From: Rhodocyclaceae bacterium
GTDB lineage: Bacteria; Pseudomonadota; Gammaproteobacteria; Burkholderiales; Rhodocyclaceae
Direction of reading: 5' to 3'
Length of the DNA: 53,219 bases
Assembly: GCA_016791105.1 (NCBI GenBank)
Contig: JAEUNM010000002.1
Location: 1 to 53,219 of the forward strand
The notes under the pieces were generated by a model. The model was given only the letters and a program-made list of their open reading frames with translations, did not search any database and was not told the origin of the DNA. Position 1 is the stretch's first letter. Each line of letters starts with the position of its first letter. A program made the translations under genes and the position numbers. Below, piece by piece: positions 22,534 to 32,263 of the stretch.

Positions 22534-24136
22534 ACCACTTCCCGCCGATTTGCCGCAGGCGCAGGCCGCACCGCGCTCGCCCTGGCGGCCGTCGCTGGTG
22601 TGGCTGATACCCATCGTTACCGCGCTGATAGGCGGCTGGCTGGCGGTGCAGACCATATTGCAGCGCGGAACGGAAATTACGATCAGCTTTTCCAACGCGG
22701 AAGGCCTGGAGGCGGGCAAAACCCGCATCAAATACAAAAATGTCGATATCGGTGAAGTGTCCGCAATTACCCTGGCACCGGACCACCGCAGCGTGATCGT
22801 GACGGCGCGCATACGGCGCAGCGTGGAAAATCTGCTGGTGCAGGGCACGCGCTTCTGGGTGGTACGGCCGCGCGTCGCCGCGAGCGGGGTGTCCGGCCTG
22901 TCCACGCTGCTGTCCGGTACCTACATCGGCGCCGACCTGGGCAAATCGTCCGAATCGGAGCACGAATTCGTCGGCCTCGAAACGCCGCCGGCCATCACGG
23001 CCGACCGGCCCGGGCGCAGTTTCCTGCTGCACGGGGCCGACATGGGCTCGCTCGACATCGGTTCGCCGCTGTTTTACCGCCGCGTGCAGGTGGGCCAGGT
23101 CAGCGCTTACAAACTGGACGAGGACGGTAGCGGGGTCGCGCTGCAGGTGTTCGTGGAACAACCCTATGACCGCTTCGTGACCCAGGACACCCGCTTCTGG
23201 CAGGCCAGCGGCCTGAATCTGACGCTGGACGCAGCCGGACTGCGCTTCGATTCCGAATCTTTGGTCAGTCTGGTGGTGGGTGGCATAGCCTTCATCAATC
23301 CGCCCGGCAAGACGGCCACCGAGGCGGCGCCGGAAAACGCCAGCTTCACGCTTTATGACAACCCCAAAGCGGCGCTGCGCCGGCCCGACCGGGTGGCAGA
23401 AGACTATGTGCTGTTGTTCGACGAATCCGTGCGCGGCCTCAATATCGGCGCGCCGGTGGATTTCCGCGGCCTGGAGGTGGGGGAGGTAATTTCGGTTGAT
23501 GTCGATTACGACTCGCGCAATGGCGGGTTCAATATGGCGGTGGGCATACGGGTGTATCCGGAACGTCTGCGTGGCCAGCCCAAACCCAAGTCCGTGCGTG
23601 CGCGCATGGACAGCCTGGTGGCGCGCGGGCTGCGCGCGCAGTTGCGCTCGGGCAATTTGCTGACCGGGCAGCTCTATGTGGCGATGGACGTTTTCCCCAA
23701 GGACGCGCCCGCCAAAATCAATTGGGACGCCAGCCCGCCGCGCCTGCCGACCACGCCGGGCAGTCTGAATGCCTTGCAGGATTCGGTGGGGCAGATCGCG
23801 AAAAAACTGGTCAAGCTGCCGCTCGAAGAAATTGCCGCCGATTTGCGCCGCACGCTGGCCGAGGTGGATGGCGCGTCGCGCAAGGCGGGCAAATTGATGG
23901 ACGGGCTGGATCGCGACCTGGCGCCGGCCGCTCAGGCCGCGCTGGTGGAGGCGCGCGGCGCGCTGGCCGAAGCGCGGCGCAATTTGTCGGCCGATGCGCC
24001 GCTGCAAAACGATTTGCGCGATGCGGCACGCGAAATCGCGCGCGCCGCGCAGGCGCTACGCCTGCTCGCCGAAACCCTGGAAGCGCAGCCGGAATCCCTG
24101 TTGCGCGGCAAACGCAAAGACGCAAGCGCGCCCTGA
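22526..24136 (+). CDS. pqiB: PqiB, MCE-domain lipid transport protein
   Basis: A 536-residue protein with one N-terminal transmembrane segment (about 24-44) and three MCE/MlaD domains starting near residues 47, 160 and 285; each contains the recurrent IGSPLFYRRVQVGQV or IGAPVDFRGLEVGEV pattern. A helical C-terminal region (about 400-530) is rich in Leu, Ala and Arg. PqiB homologues form hexameric syringe-like tubes through the periplasm for phospholipid movement between membranes. Length and domain count match Escherichia coli PqiB (three MCE domains). Confidence 0.92.
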   Translation: MTEPLPADLPQAQAAPRSPWRPSLVWLIPIVTALIGGWLAVQTILQRGTEITISFSNAEGLEAGKTRIKYKNVDIGEVSAITLAPDHRSVIVTARIRRSVENLLVQGTRFWVVRPRVAASGVSGLSTLLSGTYIGADLGKSSESEHEFVGLETPPAITADRPGRSFLLHGADMGSLDIGSPLFYRRVQVGQVSAYKLDEDGSGVALQVFVEQPYDRFVTQDTRFWQASGLNLTLDAAGLRFDSESLVSLVVGGIAFINPPGKTATEAAPENASFTLYDNPKAALRRPDRVAEDYVLLFDESVRGLNIGAPVDFRGLEVGEVISVDVDYDSRNGGFNMAVGIRVYPERLRGQPKPKSVRARMDSLVARGLRAQLRSGNLLTGQLYVAMDVFPKDAPAKINWDASPPRLPTTPGSLNALQDSVGQIAKKLVKLPLEEIAADLRRTLAEVDGASRKAGKLMDGLDRDLAPAAQAALVEARGALAEARRNLSADAPLQNDLRDAAREIARAAQALRLLAETLEAQPESLLRGKRKDASAP

Positions 24137-24146
24137 AGCGGGCGCG

Positions 24147-24803
24147 ATGGAGCACAAGCCGATGAGAGGAACATACCCGCATTTTCGCGTCTGGCGTGCG
24201 TTGGCCGGCCTGGCCGGGGCCGTGCTGTTGTGCGCCGCCTGCACGACCGTGTCGCCGCCCATCGAATATTACCGGCTGGCCGATCCGGAACTTGCCGCCG
24301 GCCCGAAAAGTAGTTTGTCGGCCGCGATCGGGCCGGTTTCGCTGCCGGAAACGGTAGATCGGGCGCAACTGGTGTTAGTCGTTTCACCGGATCGCGTCGC
24401 CATCAGCGATACCCGGCGTTGGGCCGCGCCGCTGAAGAATGAGGTGCCGCGCGTATTGGCTGGGGCGGTGGCGCGCGCGCTGGGCGGCGCGCACATAGGC
24501 GTGGCCGGTCTTGGCACGACAGCAACGGTGGATTACCGTGTGACGGTGGATTTCCGGCGTTTCGATGCCGTTGCGGGGCAGGGCGTGGTGCTGGAAGCCG
24601 GCTGGGCCGTGCTGTCGCCGGACGGGCGCCTGCTCGACCGCGGCGGTGGCGAATACCGCAATGAGCATCCCGATCTGGGGTTTGCGGACATTCCCGCTGC
24701 GCTGAGCACTGCCCTGGTGCCACTCGCGCGTGATATCGCGGGCGCGCTGGCCGGCGCCAACCGCGCCTATGCCGCACGCACTATTGAAACGCCACCTCGT
24801 TGA
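24147..24803 (+). CDS. pqiC: PqiC-family lipoprotein (ABC-type transport auxiliary)
   Basis: A 218-residue lipoprotein with a signal peptide whose lipobox ends LCAAC, lipidated at C32, then a PqiC/YmbA domain (IEYYRLADPEL, VDRAQLVLVVSPDRVAISDTRRW). PqiC is the outer-membrane component of the PqiABC system. A second ATG at 24162 would shorten the leader to a more standard size. Its last 23 bases overlap the 3' end of the convergent AMP nucleosidase gene. Confidence 0.86.
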   Translation: MEHKPMRGTYPHFRVWRALAGLAGAVLLCAACTTVSPPIEYYRLADPELAAGPKSSLSAAIGPVSLPETVDRAQLVLVVSPDRVAISDTRRWAAPLKNEVPRVLAGAVARALGGAHIGVAGLGTTATVDYRVTVDFRRFDAVAGQGVVLEAGWAVLSPDGRLLDRGGGEYRNEHPDLGFADIPAALSTALVPLARDIAGALAGANRAYAARTIETPPR

Positions 24804-26274
24804 AACTGCGCAGCTTGCGGCTGTGCAGACGGTCCACGCCGTGATTGCGCAAAATTTCCAGCGCCCGCACGCCGATGCGCAAATGTTGATCCACGCGCTG
24901 GCGGTAAAACTGGTTGGCCATGCCGGGCAATTTGATTTCGCCGTGCAGCGGCTTGTCGGACACGCACAATAAAGTGCCGTAGGGCACCCGCAGCCGGAAA
25001 CCATTCGCGGCGATGGTGGCGCTTTCCATGTCCAGCGCAATGGCGCGGCTTTGCGTGAAACCGCGCACCGGCTCGCGCTGTTCGCGCAATTCCCAGTTGC
25101 GGTTGTCGGTGGACGCCACGGTGCCGGTGCGCATGATCTTTTTCAGTTCGTAGCCATCCAGTTGGCTGATTTCGGCCACCGCCCGCTCCAGCGCCACCTG
25201 CACTTCAGCCAGCGCCGGAACCGGCACCCAGGGCGGCAATTCGGCATCCAGCACGTGATCGCCGCGCACATAGCCGTGCGCCAGCACGTAGTCGCCTATG
25301 CTCTGCGTGTTGTGCAGGCCGGCGCAGTGGCCCAGCATGATCCAGGCATGGGGACGCAATACCGCGATGTGGTCGGTAATGGTTTTGGCGTTGGACGGGC
25401 CGACGCCTATATTCACCAGCGTAATGCCCGAGTGCCCGTCGCGCACCAGATGGTAGGCCGGCATTTGCGGCAGGCGTTCGGGATGATTGCCTTGCGGCGG
25501 GCGCAATTCCAGGTTGGCGTTCCAGGTGGTGACGTCGCCCGGTTCGACGAAACAGGCGTACTGGCTGCGGTATTCCAGGTCCGCCTGGCAGTCCGCCGGG
25601 CTCATGACTTCATGGCAGAAGCGCACGAATTCGTCGACGTAAAACTGGTAATTGGTGAATAGCACCAGGTTCTGGAACATGCCCGCCGAAGTGCCCGTGT
25701 AGTGCTTGAGCCTGTGCAGCGAATAGTCCACGCGCGGCGCCGTGAACAAGGCCAAGGGCTGCGCCGCGCCGGGACGCACGGGATAGGTGCCGTTCACGAT
25801 GGAATCGTCCATCAACGCCAGATCGGGCAGGTCGAATACCGCGCCCAGGTCGGCCATGCGCTCGCTATCCAGACCGCCTTCCACATGTATACCTTCCGGG
25901 AAGGCGAAATGGACCGGAATGGGCGTGCTGCTTTCGCCCACTTCCAGCCCGCTGCCGTGGGTATTGAGCAGGCGCTTGAACTGCTTCAGATAATAGGCGC
26001 CGTACAGGTCCGGCCGCGTCAGCGTGGTGGCATAGGTGCCCGGCCCGGCCACGAAGCCGTAGGACCAGCGCGGATCCACCCGCGTAGGCCGATCGGTGCG
26101 TATGCTCACGTAGGGGTAACAGGCGCGCACCCGTGCGTCCAGATAGTGGCCTTGCGCGTAATGCTCGAAAGCTTCGCGTATGGACGCCGCATTGCGCTCG
26201 TAAATGGCCGCCACGCGCTCCAGCGCGCGCTCGGGATCGTCGAACAAAGTGCGTCCGCTGCCGGGCGTATCCAT
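24781..26274 (-). CDS. amn: AMP nucleosidase
   Basis: A 497-residue Amn-type enzyme that hydrolyses AMP to adenine and ribose 5-phosphate, adjusting adenylate pools. The N-terminal domain (about 1-180, with [17 protein letters not shown]) is specific to AMP nucleosidases. The C-terminal domain has the nucleoside-phosphorylase fold with [29 protein letters not shown] and [21 protein letters not shown]. The start [13 protein letters not shown] at 26274 agrees with homologues; a longer frame to 26373 adds Arg/Lys-rich sequence in the promoter region. It is divergent from ppa. Confidence 0.95.
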   Translation of the reverse strand: MDTPGSGRTLFDDPERALERVAAIYERNAASIREAFEHYAQGHYLDARVRACYPYVSIRTDRPTRVDPRWSYGFVAGPGTYATTLTRPDLYGAYYLKQFKRLLNTHGSGLEVGESSTPIPVHFAFPEGIHVEGGLDSERMADLGAVFDLPDLALMDDSIVNGTYPVRPGAAQPLALFTAPRVDYSLHRLKHYTGTSAGMFQNLVLFTNYQFYVDEFVRFCHEVMSPADCQADLEYRSQYACFVEPGDVTTWNANLELRPPQGNHPERLPQMPAYHLVRDGHSGITLVNIGVGPSNAKTITDHIAVLRPHAWIMLGHCAGLHNTQSIGDYVLAHGYVRGDHVLDAELPPWVPVPALAEVQVALERAVAEISQLDGYELKKIMRTGTVASTDNRNWELREQREPVRGFTQSRAIALDMESATIAANGFRLRVPYGTLLCVSDKPLHGEIKLPGMANQFYRQRVDQHLRIGVRALEILRNHGVDRLHSRKLRSFNEVAFQ

Positions 26275-26379
26275 GGCTGTTTTTATTCCTTTGCCGCTTG
26301 TCGTTGTTTTGGCACGCCATCGCGTGCCAGTGCGCACCGATTTGGCCCTGCGCACCCCTGCGGCGCGCGGCACCGCCTG

Positions 26380-26385
26380 TATAAT
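26380..26385 (+). promoter_or_regulatory. Candidate -10 element for ppa
   Basis: A perfect TATAAT lies 27 bases before the ppa ATG. No good -35 is found at 16-18 bases upstream, as that stretch is GC-rich. The promoter is inferred from the -10 and its place in the divergent amn-ppa gap. Confidence 0.4.
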
Positions 26386-26412
26386 CGCCGTTTTTCTTTC
26401 GGGGAGCTTAGC

Positions 26413-26961
26413 ATGGGACTGGAACGCGTGCCGTCCGGCAAGAATTTGCCGAATGATTTCAATGTAATCATCGAAATTTCAATGCACTCCGAGCCGATCA
26501 AGTACGAGGTCGACAAAGAGTCTGGCGCCATATTCGTGGACCGCTTCATGTCCACGGCCATGCACTATCCCTGTAACTACGGCTACATCCCGCACACCAT
26601 CGCTGGCGACGGCGATCCGGTCGATGTGCTGGTGGTTTCCCCGTTCGCGCTGCCGCCCGGCGCCGTGGTGCGTTGCCGCCCCATCGGCATGCTCAAAATG
26701 ACCGACGAAGCCGGCGACGACGCCAAGCTGCTCGCCGTGCCGGTGGACAAGCTCACGCCCATGTATCGCAACGTGACCAGCCCGCGCGACCTGCCGCAAA
26801 TCATCCTGGACCAGATTTCGCACTTTTTCGAGCACTATAAAGATCTCGAGCCGGGTAAATTCGTGAAGGTACAAGGCTGGCTGGAAGCCGACGACGCCAA
26901 GAAAGAAATCACGGCTGGCGTGGAAGCCTATAACGTGGCGCAGGAAAAGCCTGCGTTCTGA
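26413..26961 (+). CDS. ppa: Inorganic pyrophosphatase, family I
   Basis: A 182-residue soluble pyrophosphatase that hydrolyses PPi to drive biosynthetic reactions. The signature DGDPVDVLV with the catalytic aspartates is present, as are [28 protein letters not shown] and ITAGVEAYN near the end. Length is typical (hexameric type). The ATG at 26413 has GGGGAG 10 bases upstream. An intrinsic terminator follows. Confidence 0.97.
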   Translation: MGLERVPSGKNLPNDFNVIIEISMHSEPIKYEVDKESGAIFVDRFMSTAMHYPCNYGYIPHTIAGDGDPVDVLVVSPFALPPGAVVRCRPIGMLKMTDEAGDDAKLLAVPVDKLTPMYRNVTSPRDLPQIILDQISHFFEHYKDLEPGKFVKVQGWLEADDAKKEITAGVEAYNVAQEKPAF

Positions 26962-26986
26962 GGCAGCACTGCGCAGCCGCGCCAAG

Positions 26987-27018
26987 ACGGCCGCCTGAGC
27001 AGGCGGCCGTTTTGTTTT
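26987..27018 (+). terminator. Rho-independent terminator after ppa
   Basis: A ten-base perfect stem, ACGGCCGCCT with AGGCGGCCGT, encloses a GAGC loop and is followed by TTTGTTTT. It lies 25 bases after the ppa stop and just before the helicase gene. Confidence 0.88.
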
Positions 27019-27039
27019 CTGCGCTGGGATGGTTTCGGC

Positions 27040-28983
27040 ATGGCGCTGATAGACGACGTGTTTTCGGCAGACGGTGCGCTCGCGCGTGCCGTGCCGGCAT
27101 TTCGCGCGCGCGCCCAGCAAATCGCCATGGCGCGCGCCGTCGCCGCGGCGATTGCCGAGCACGCCGTGCTGGTGGCCGAAGCCGGCACCGGCACCGGCAA
27201 AACTTTCGCCTATCTGGCGCCGGCGCTGTTGTCCGGCGCCAAGGTGATTGTATCCACGGGTACCAAAACCCTGCAGGACCAGTTGTACCAGCGCGACCTG
27301 CCCACGGTGCGCGAAGCGCTGGGCGTGCCGGTCAGCGTGGCGCTGCTGAAAGGGCGCGCCAATTACGTGTGCCAGTACCACCTCGACCGCGCGCTGGAAT
27401 CCGGACGCCTGGCAAGCCGCGAGGATGCCGCCCACCTGCGTGAAATCGCGCGCTTTGCGCAGATTACCCGCACCGGCGACAAAGCCGAGTGCGAGGTGCC
27501 GGAACACTCTCCGGTATGGGGGTTGGCCACCTCCACACGCGACAACTGCCTGGGCTCGGAATGCCCGCATTTCAAGCAATGTTTCGTCATGTTGGCGCGT
27601 CGCGATGCGCTCGCGGCCGACGTGGTGGTGGTGAATCACCATCTGTTTTTTGCCGACGTGATGTTGCGCGACGAGGGCATGGGCGAATTGCTGCCCGCCT
27701 GCAATGCGGTGGTGTTCGACGAAGCACACCAGTTGCCGGAAACCGCCAGCATGTTTTTCGGCGAATCGCTTACCACACTGCAGTTGATCGAATTGGCGCG
27801 CGACACGCGCCTGGAAGCGCTCAAAAGCGCGCCGGATTTTCCCCCGCTGCAGGATGCCTGCCGCGACCTCGACAAGGCCGCGCGCGATTTGCGCCTGTCC
27901 ATACCCGAAGAGCACGCCCGTTTTGCGGCGCGCGATGCCGAGGCGCGGCCTTTATTTCCACCCGCGCTGGACGTGGCGGCAAAGCGCCTGGATGAATTCG
28001 TGACCAGTGTCGGGAGCCAGGGCGAACGTTCGGAGGGGCTGGCGCACTGCACCGTGCGCGCGCAGGAAATTGCCGCGCGCCTGGCGCGCTGGCGTGCCGG
28101 CGATACGCCGGACAACGTGCGCTGGGTGGAGCTTTATACGCAAAGCATGGCGCTCAACAGTACGCCGCTGGAAGTGGCCGACATTTTTCAGCGCCAGATG
28201 AACGACCATCCGCGCGCCTGGATATTTACGTCCGCCACCTTGTCGGTGGGCGGGGATTTTTCCCATTATTGTGGCGAACTGGGGCTGGCCGAGGCGCGCA
28301 CGGCCTGTTGGGACAGTCCGTTCGACTACCCCAATTGCGGCCTTTTGTACGTACCGACCGGCCTGCCCGAACCGAATTCCCCCGGCTATAACGAAGCCTG
28401 CGCCGCCGCCGCCTGGCCGGCGCTGCGCGCGGCCGGCGGCGGCGCATTCGTCCTGTGCACCAGCTTGCGCGCAATGCGCCGCATCCATGCCTGGATTGCC
28501 GAGCGGCTCGAAGCCGAAGCGCTCGATCTGCCGCTTCTGCTGCAGGGCGAGGGCTCGCGCGCCGAATTGCTGGCGCGCTTCCGCCGCGCCGGCAACGCCA
28601 TACTGGTGGCCAGCCAAAGTTTCTGGGAAGGCGTGGATGTGCGCGGCCGCGCGCTGCGCCTGGTGGTGATAGACCGCCTGCCCTTCGCTCCGCCGGACGA
28701 TCCGGTGACCGCCGCCCGCATCGATTCCATGCAGAAAAGCGGCCGCAAGCCTTTTTTCGAATACCAGTTGCCGCGCGCCGTGATCAGCATGAAACAAGGC
28801 GCCGGTCGCCTCATACGCGATGAAACCGATCACGGCGTCCTCATGGTGTGCGATCCGCGCATGGTCGAAAAAAGCTATGGCAAGCTCATCTGGCGCGCCC
28901 TGCCGCCCTTGCGGCGCACGCGCAGCCTGGAACAGGTGGAATGGTTTTTTGAAGACCACGGGGACAGGCCGGGCGCGGCCTGA
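27040..28983 (+). CDS. DinG/YoaA-family iron-sulfur DNA helicase
   Basis: A 647-residue superfamily 2 XPD-like 5'-3' helicase. Walker A is EAGTGTGKT (47-55). Four cysteines placed to bind a 4Fe-4S cluster stand at C111, C170, C175 and C181, and the DEAH box is at 227-230. C-terminal motifs include FWEGVDVRGRALRLVVIDRLPF and KQGAGRLIRDETDHGVL, containing the motif VI arginines. Such enzymes unwind DNA, R-loops or damaged forks. The four-cysteine spacing and length look closer to YoaA than to classical DinG. The ATG at 27040 follows the ppa terminator closely. Confidence 0.92.
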   Translation: MALIDDVFSADGALARAVPAFRARAQQIAMARAVAAAIAEHAVLVAEAGTGTGKTFAYLAPALLSGAKVIVSTGTKTLQDQLYQRDLPTVREALGVPVSVALLKGRANYVCQYHLDRALESGRLASREDAAHLREIARFAQITRTGDKAECEVPEHSPVWGLATSTRDNCLGSECPHFKQCFVMLARRDALAADVVVVNHHLFFADVMLRDEGMGELLPACNAVVFDEAHQLPETASMFFGESLTTLQLIELARDTRLEALKSAPDFPPLQDACRDLDKAARDLRLSIPEEHARFAARDAEARPLFPPALDVAAKRLDEFVTSVGSQGERSEGLAHCTVRAQEIAARLARWRAGDTPDNVRWVELYTQSMALNSTPLEVADIFQRQMNDHPRAWIFTSATLSVGGDFSHYCGELGLAEARTACWDSPFDYPNCGLLYVPTGLPEPNSPGYNEACAAAAWPALRAAGGGAFVLCTSLRAMRRIHAWIAERLEAEALDLPLLLQGEGSRAELLARFRRAGNAILVASQSFWEGVDVRGRALRLVVIDRLPFAPPDDPVTAARIDSMQKSGRKPFFEYQLPRAVISMKQGAGRLIRDETDHGVLMVCDPRMVEKSYGKLIWRALPPLRRTRSLEQVEWFFEDHGDRPGAA

Positions 28984-29158
28984 TGCAGTTCTGAGGCGCC
29001 GCCCGGCGCGGCGCGTTGCGATTTGCCGGTTATCATGCGCGGCGTATCGCAGCCGCCGGTGCGCTGCTGCGGCCTGACATTTTCCCTGGGAGTCGCCTCT
29101 TGCAGATCGCGCAGTTCCCGCCGTTCCCGCCGTTCGTTCCGCGTGGCCTGGCGCCGGC

Positions 29159-29668
29159 ATGAAAGCATTCGGCATTGCCGGCTATAGCGGCGCCGGCAAA
29201 ACCACCTTGCTGGAGCGGCTGATCCCTTGCTTCTCCGGCTGGGGCTTGAGCGTGTCGCTCATCAAGCACGCCCACGCCGGCTTCGATATCGACCGGCCCG
29301 GCAAGGATTCCTGGCGCCTGCGCGAAGCCGGATGCACCGAATTGCTGCTGGCTTCCGACAAGCGCTGGGTGCTCATGCACGAATTGCGCGGCCGGCCCGA
29401 ACCGTCTCTGGAGCAGCAACTCGAAGTACTGGGCCCCTGCGACCTGGTGCTGGTGGAAGGATTCAAATCCAGCGCGCTGCCCAAGCTCGAAGTGCATAGA
29501 CCGGCGCTGGGCAAGCCGCTCTTGTATCCGGAAAATCCGCAGGTGGTGGCGCTGGCGACCGACGTTCCCATGGACGTTCCGCTGCCGCGCTTCGATTTGC
29601 AGGACATTTCGGCCATCGCCACCTGGATGCTGGATTATCTGGACATCGCCCGGCCGGTGGAAAGTTGA
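29159..29668 (+). CDS. mobB: Molybdopterin-guanine dinucleotide biosynthesis protein MobB
   Basis: A 169-residue P-loop GTPase-like protein that assists MobA in attaching GMP to molybdopterin. Walker A is GYSGAGKTT near the N-terminus; SVSLIKHAHAGFDIDRPGKDSWR and LVLVEGFKSSALPKLEVHR are family hallmarks. The 175 bases before it contain a short direct repeat of TTCCCGCCG but no gene. moeA starts 48 bases later, so these form a Moco gene group. Confidence 0.92.
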   Translation: MKAFGIAGYSGAGKTTLLERLIPCFSGWGLSVSLIKHAHAGFDIDRPGKDSWRLREAGCTELLLASDKRWVLMHELRGRPEPSLEQQLEVLGPCDLVLVEGFKSSALPKLEVHRPALGKPLLYPENPQVVALATDVPMDVPLPRFDLQDISAIATWMLDYLDIARPVES

Positions 29669-29716
29669 AAGGATTGCACGCAGTTCGCGGCGGACTTTTT
29701 TATCACATGACTTCGT

Positions 29717-30928
29717 ATGAACCCGCTCATCACGCTTGAACAAGCATTGGAACGCATGCTCGCGGCGACGCCCGGGCGCGCGGTGGAAACCGTGCCCACG
29801 CTGGCCGCGAGCGGCCGGGTGCTGGCCGCGGCGCAATATTCCGGGCTGGACGTGCCGCCGCTGGACAACACGGCCATGGACGGCTACGCCCTGCGCAGTG
29901 CCGACATCCCGGCGCCCGGCACGCGTCTGCCGGTCACGCAGCGCATCCCTGCCGGCAGCTTGCCGCAGCCGCTCGCGCCCGGCAGCGCCGCGCGCATATT
30001 TACCGGTGCACCGATACCGCCCGGCGCCGATGCCGTGGTTATGCAGGAATTGTGCGAGCGCGACGGCGACACACTCATCGTGAACCACCGTCCGGCGGCC
30101 GGCGAGTGGATCCGCCGCGCCGGAGAGGACATACGTGCCGGCGCGGAAGTTCTGGCCGCCGGCACGCGGCTGGGGCCGGCCCAGGTCGGGCTGGCCGCAT
30201 CGGTGGGGCTGGCCGCGCTGCCGGTCTACGCGCCGCTTAGCGTGGCCTGCTTTTTTACCGGCGACGAACTGGTGATGCCCGGTGAGCCCTTGCCGCCGGG
30301 CGCCATTTACAACAGCAATCGCTACACCTTGCGTGCGCTGATCGAAGGCCTCGGCTGCAAGGTGGAAGATTTCGGCATCGTGCCGGACCGCCTCGACGCC
30401 ACCCGCGCGGTATTGCGCGAAGCCGCCGGGCGCGCCGATCTGATCGTGACCAGCGGTGGCGTGTCGGCCGGCGAAGAAGATCACATCAAACCCGCGGTGA
30501 TGGCCGAAGGCCAACTGGAAGACTGGAAACTGGCCATCAAGCCGGGCCGTCCGCTGGCTTTCGGGCGCGTGCGCGGCGCCGGGCGCGAAGCGTTATTTGT
30601 CGGCCTGCCCGGCAACCCGGTATCCAGCTTCGTCACCTTTTTGCTACTGGTGCGCCCGCTCATTCTGCACATTGCCGGCTGCCGCAATCCGCTGCCGCCG
30701 GCGCGCAGCATGGAAGCCGGCTTCGATTGGCCCAAGCCCGACGCGCGGCGCGAATTCCTGCGCGCGCGTGTGGCGCCCGACGGCAGGCTGGAACTGTTCC
30801 CGAATCAAAGTTCCGGCGTGCTCACCTCCATGGCCTGGGCCGACGGACTGATAGACAATCCGCCCAAAAATGCCATCGCGCGCGGCGACCGCGTGCGCTT
30901 CCTGGCTTTTTCCGACCTGCTCAATTGA
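29717..30928 (+). CDS. moeA: Molybdopterin molybdenumtransferase MoeA
   Basis: A 403-residue MoeA, which inserts molybdenum into adenylylated molybdopterin. Recognisable segments are VPPLDNTAMDGYALR, IFTGAPIPPGADAVVMQE, YNSNRYTLRALIEGLGC, VTSGGVSAGEEDHIKP, and GLPGNPVSSFVTFLLLVRP near the C-terminal domain. The length is normal. It lies five bases before moaD. Confidence 0.95.
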   Translation: MNPLITLEQALERMLAATPGRAVETVPTLAASGRVLAAAQYSGLDVPPLDNTAMDGYALRSADIPAPGTRLPVTQRIPAGSLPQPLAPGSAARIFTGAPIPPGADAVVMQELCERDGDTLIVNHRPAAGEWIRRAGEDIRAGAEVLAAGTRLGPAQVGLAASVGLAALPVYAPLSVACFFTGDELVMPGEPLPPGAIYNSNRYTLRALIEGLGCKVEDFGIVPDRLDATRAVLREAAGRADLIVTSGGVSAGEEDHIKPAVMAEGQLEDWKLAIKPGRPLAFGRVRGAGREALFVGLPGNPVSSFVTFLLLVRPLILHIAGCRNPLPPARSMEAGFDWPKPDARREFLRARVAPDGRLELFPNQSSGVLTSMAWADGLIDNPPKNAIARGDRVRFLAFSDLLN

Positions 30929-30933
30929 CGTCC

Positions 30934-31188
30934 ATGATGGTGAAAATTTTGTATTTCGCCGCCCTGCGCGAGCGCCTCGAACGTTCCGAAGAGCAACTTG
31001 CGCTACCGCCCGAGGTGGCCACGGCCGGCGCATTGCGCGCGCATCTGGCGGCGCGCGGCGGCGCCTGGGAGGCGCTGGCGAATTTGCGCAATTTGCGCGT
31101 CGCGGTCAATCAGCGCATGGCGGGCGCCGATGCGCCGCTGGCCGATGGCGACGAAGTGGCGTTCTTCCCGCCGGTTACCGGAGGCTGA
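30934..31188 (+). CDS. moaD: Molybdopterin synthase sulfur carrier subunit MoaD
   Basis: An 84-residue ubiquitin-fold protein ending in the Gly-Gly (VTGG) that carries the thiocarboxylate used to make molybdopterin dithiolene. VKILYFAALRERL and DGDEVAFFPPVTGG are typical. Two adjacent ATG codons (30934 and 30937) could start it. It is one base from moaE, its partner subunit. Confidence 0.92.
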   Translation: MMVKILYFAALRERLERSEEQLALPPEVATAGALRAHLAARGGAWEALANLRNLRVAVNQRMAGADAPLADGDEVAFFPPVTGG

Positions 31189-31189
31189 C

Positions 31190-31642
31190 ATGAGCGTGCG
31201 TGTGCAACGCGAAAATTTCGACCCTGGCGCGGAAATGGACGCGCTCTGCGCCGGCCGCGTGGATGTGGGCGCCTGCGCCAGTTTCGTGGGCCTGGTGCGC
31301 GCCGCGAACGACGGTTCCGGCGTGCACACCATGACCCTGGAACACTACCCCGGCATGACCGAAGCCGCGCTCGAGGAAATTGAAGCCGAGGCGCGCCAGC
31401 GCTGGAACATACTGGATGTACTGGTAATCCACCGCTACGGCGAACTGCGGCCGGGCGAGCGCATCGTGCTGGTGGTGGTCATCGGCGCACACCGCGGCGA
31501 AGCGTTCGCGGCTTGCGAATTCATCATGGATTACCTGAAAACCCGCGCACCGTTCTGGAAAAAGGAGCGGCGTGCCGACGGCCAGCATTGGGTGGACGCG
31601 AAACAGTCCGACGACGCCGCTGCCGCGCGCTGGCGCGAGTAA
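31190..31642 (+). CDS. moaE: Molybdopterin synthase catalytic subunit MoaE
   Basis: A 150-residue MoaE, which with MoaD converts cyclic pyranopterin monophosphate to molybdopterin. MTLEHYPGMTEAALEEIEAEA, VLVIHRYGELRPGERIVLVVV, HRGEAFAACEFIMDYLKTRAPFW split over the core, and the active-site lysines of FWKKE are all seen. GGAGG before the ATG at 31190 supports the start. A bidirectional terminator follows. Confidence 0.95.
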   Translation: MSVRVQRENFDPGAEMDALCAGRVDVGACASFVGLVRAANDGSGVHTMTLEHYPGMTEAALEEIEAEARQRWNILDVLVIHRYGELRPGERIVLVVVIGAHRGEAFAACEFIMDYLKTRAPFWKKERRADGQHWVDAKQSDDAAAARWRE

Positions 31643-31663
31643 TTTCGCTGCCGCCCGTGCAAT

Positions 31664-31690
31664 AAAAAAGCGGCCCGCAGGCCGCTTTTT
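31664..31690. terminator. Bidirectional intrinsic terminator between moaE and the phasin gene
   Basis: The stem AGCGGCC/GGCCGCT has a CGCA-type loop, preceded by six A and followed by five T. It can therefore end both the plus-strand moaE transcript and the minus-strand phasin transcript. Confidence 0.9.
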
Positions 31691-31714
31691 CGAATGTCAC
31701 GCGTATCGGCGTGA

Positions 31715-32263
31715 TTATTCTTTCTTGCCGCGGCCGGACTTGTCGGCAGCAGGCGGCACCATGGCGTTCATGCCGGGCAGCTTGGCCAGCGCTTCCTGCG
31801 ACATTTTGGTCATTTGCTCGAAGGCGCTGCGCATGCCTTCCATGGCTTGTTGCACGCCGGGCAGGGTGTTCATGGCGTCCGGCGTGGTGAAGGGGGCGTT
31901 GGCAAACATTTTCTGGACGGCTTCCATCCAGTCCTTGCCGCCGTCGCTCATCTGGAAGCCAACCAGCTTGCTCAGTTCTTTTTGCGTTTCCGAGGCGATC
32001 TGCGCGATCTGACGCGCGCACGCCATCATTTTTTCGCTGGTGTTCTGGGCCAGCGAGGCGCGCAGGCTGACCTGTGCGTTGGGGTCCTTGGCTTCGCTCA
32101 GGGCTTTTGCGCCCTGCAAGCTATCTTCCATGAGCGAGCGCGCCGTATCCACCTGCAATTGCATGATGCGCTGCGAGTTCTCGATCGACAGTTGCGCGAG
32201 GCGCATGGCGACCTCAAGATTTTTTTTCTGCAGATCGGAAAACTGTTCCGGGTTCATCGACAT
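31715..32263 (-). CDS. phaP: Phasin family protein
   Basis: A 182-residue amphipathic, helix-rich protein of the betaproteobacterial phasin family, which coats polyhydroxyalkanoate granules. The N-terminal MNPEQFSDLQKKNLEVAMRL, with LSIENSQRIMQLQVDTARS, is the family hallmark. The C-terminus is Met/Pro-rich with a Lys/Arg tail. The ATG at 32263 is chosen because GGGAG lies seven bases upstream; a TTG at 32269 overlaps that spacing. No PHA synthase gene is in the window. Confidence 0.9.
   Translation of the reverse strand: MSMNPEQFSDLQKKNLEVAMRLAQLSIENSQRIMQLQVDTARSLMEDSLQGAKALSEAKDPNAQVSLRASLAQNTSEKMMACARQIAQIASETQKELSKLVGFQMSDGGKDWMEAVQKMFANAPFTTPDAMNTLPGVQQAMEGMRSAFEQMTKMSQEALAKLPGMNAMVPPAADKSGRGKKE

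Noticed and set aside
26479..27915. A 478-codon minus-strand frame spanning ppa and the helicase gene.
   Set aside because: It runs across two well-supported genes and a terminator, and its His/Gln/Arg-rich sequence resembles no family.
28984..29158. A small peptide or RNA in the gap before mobB, where TTCCCGCCG repeats.
   Set aside because: The repeat is only two and a half short copies; there is no ribosome site, cloverleaf or terminator to support a gene.
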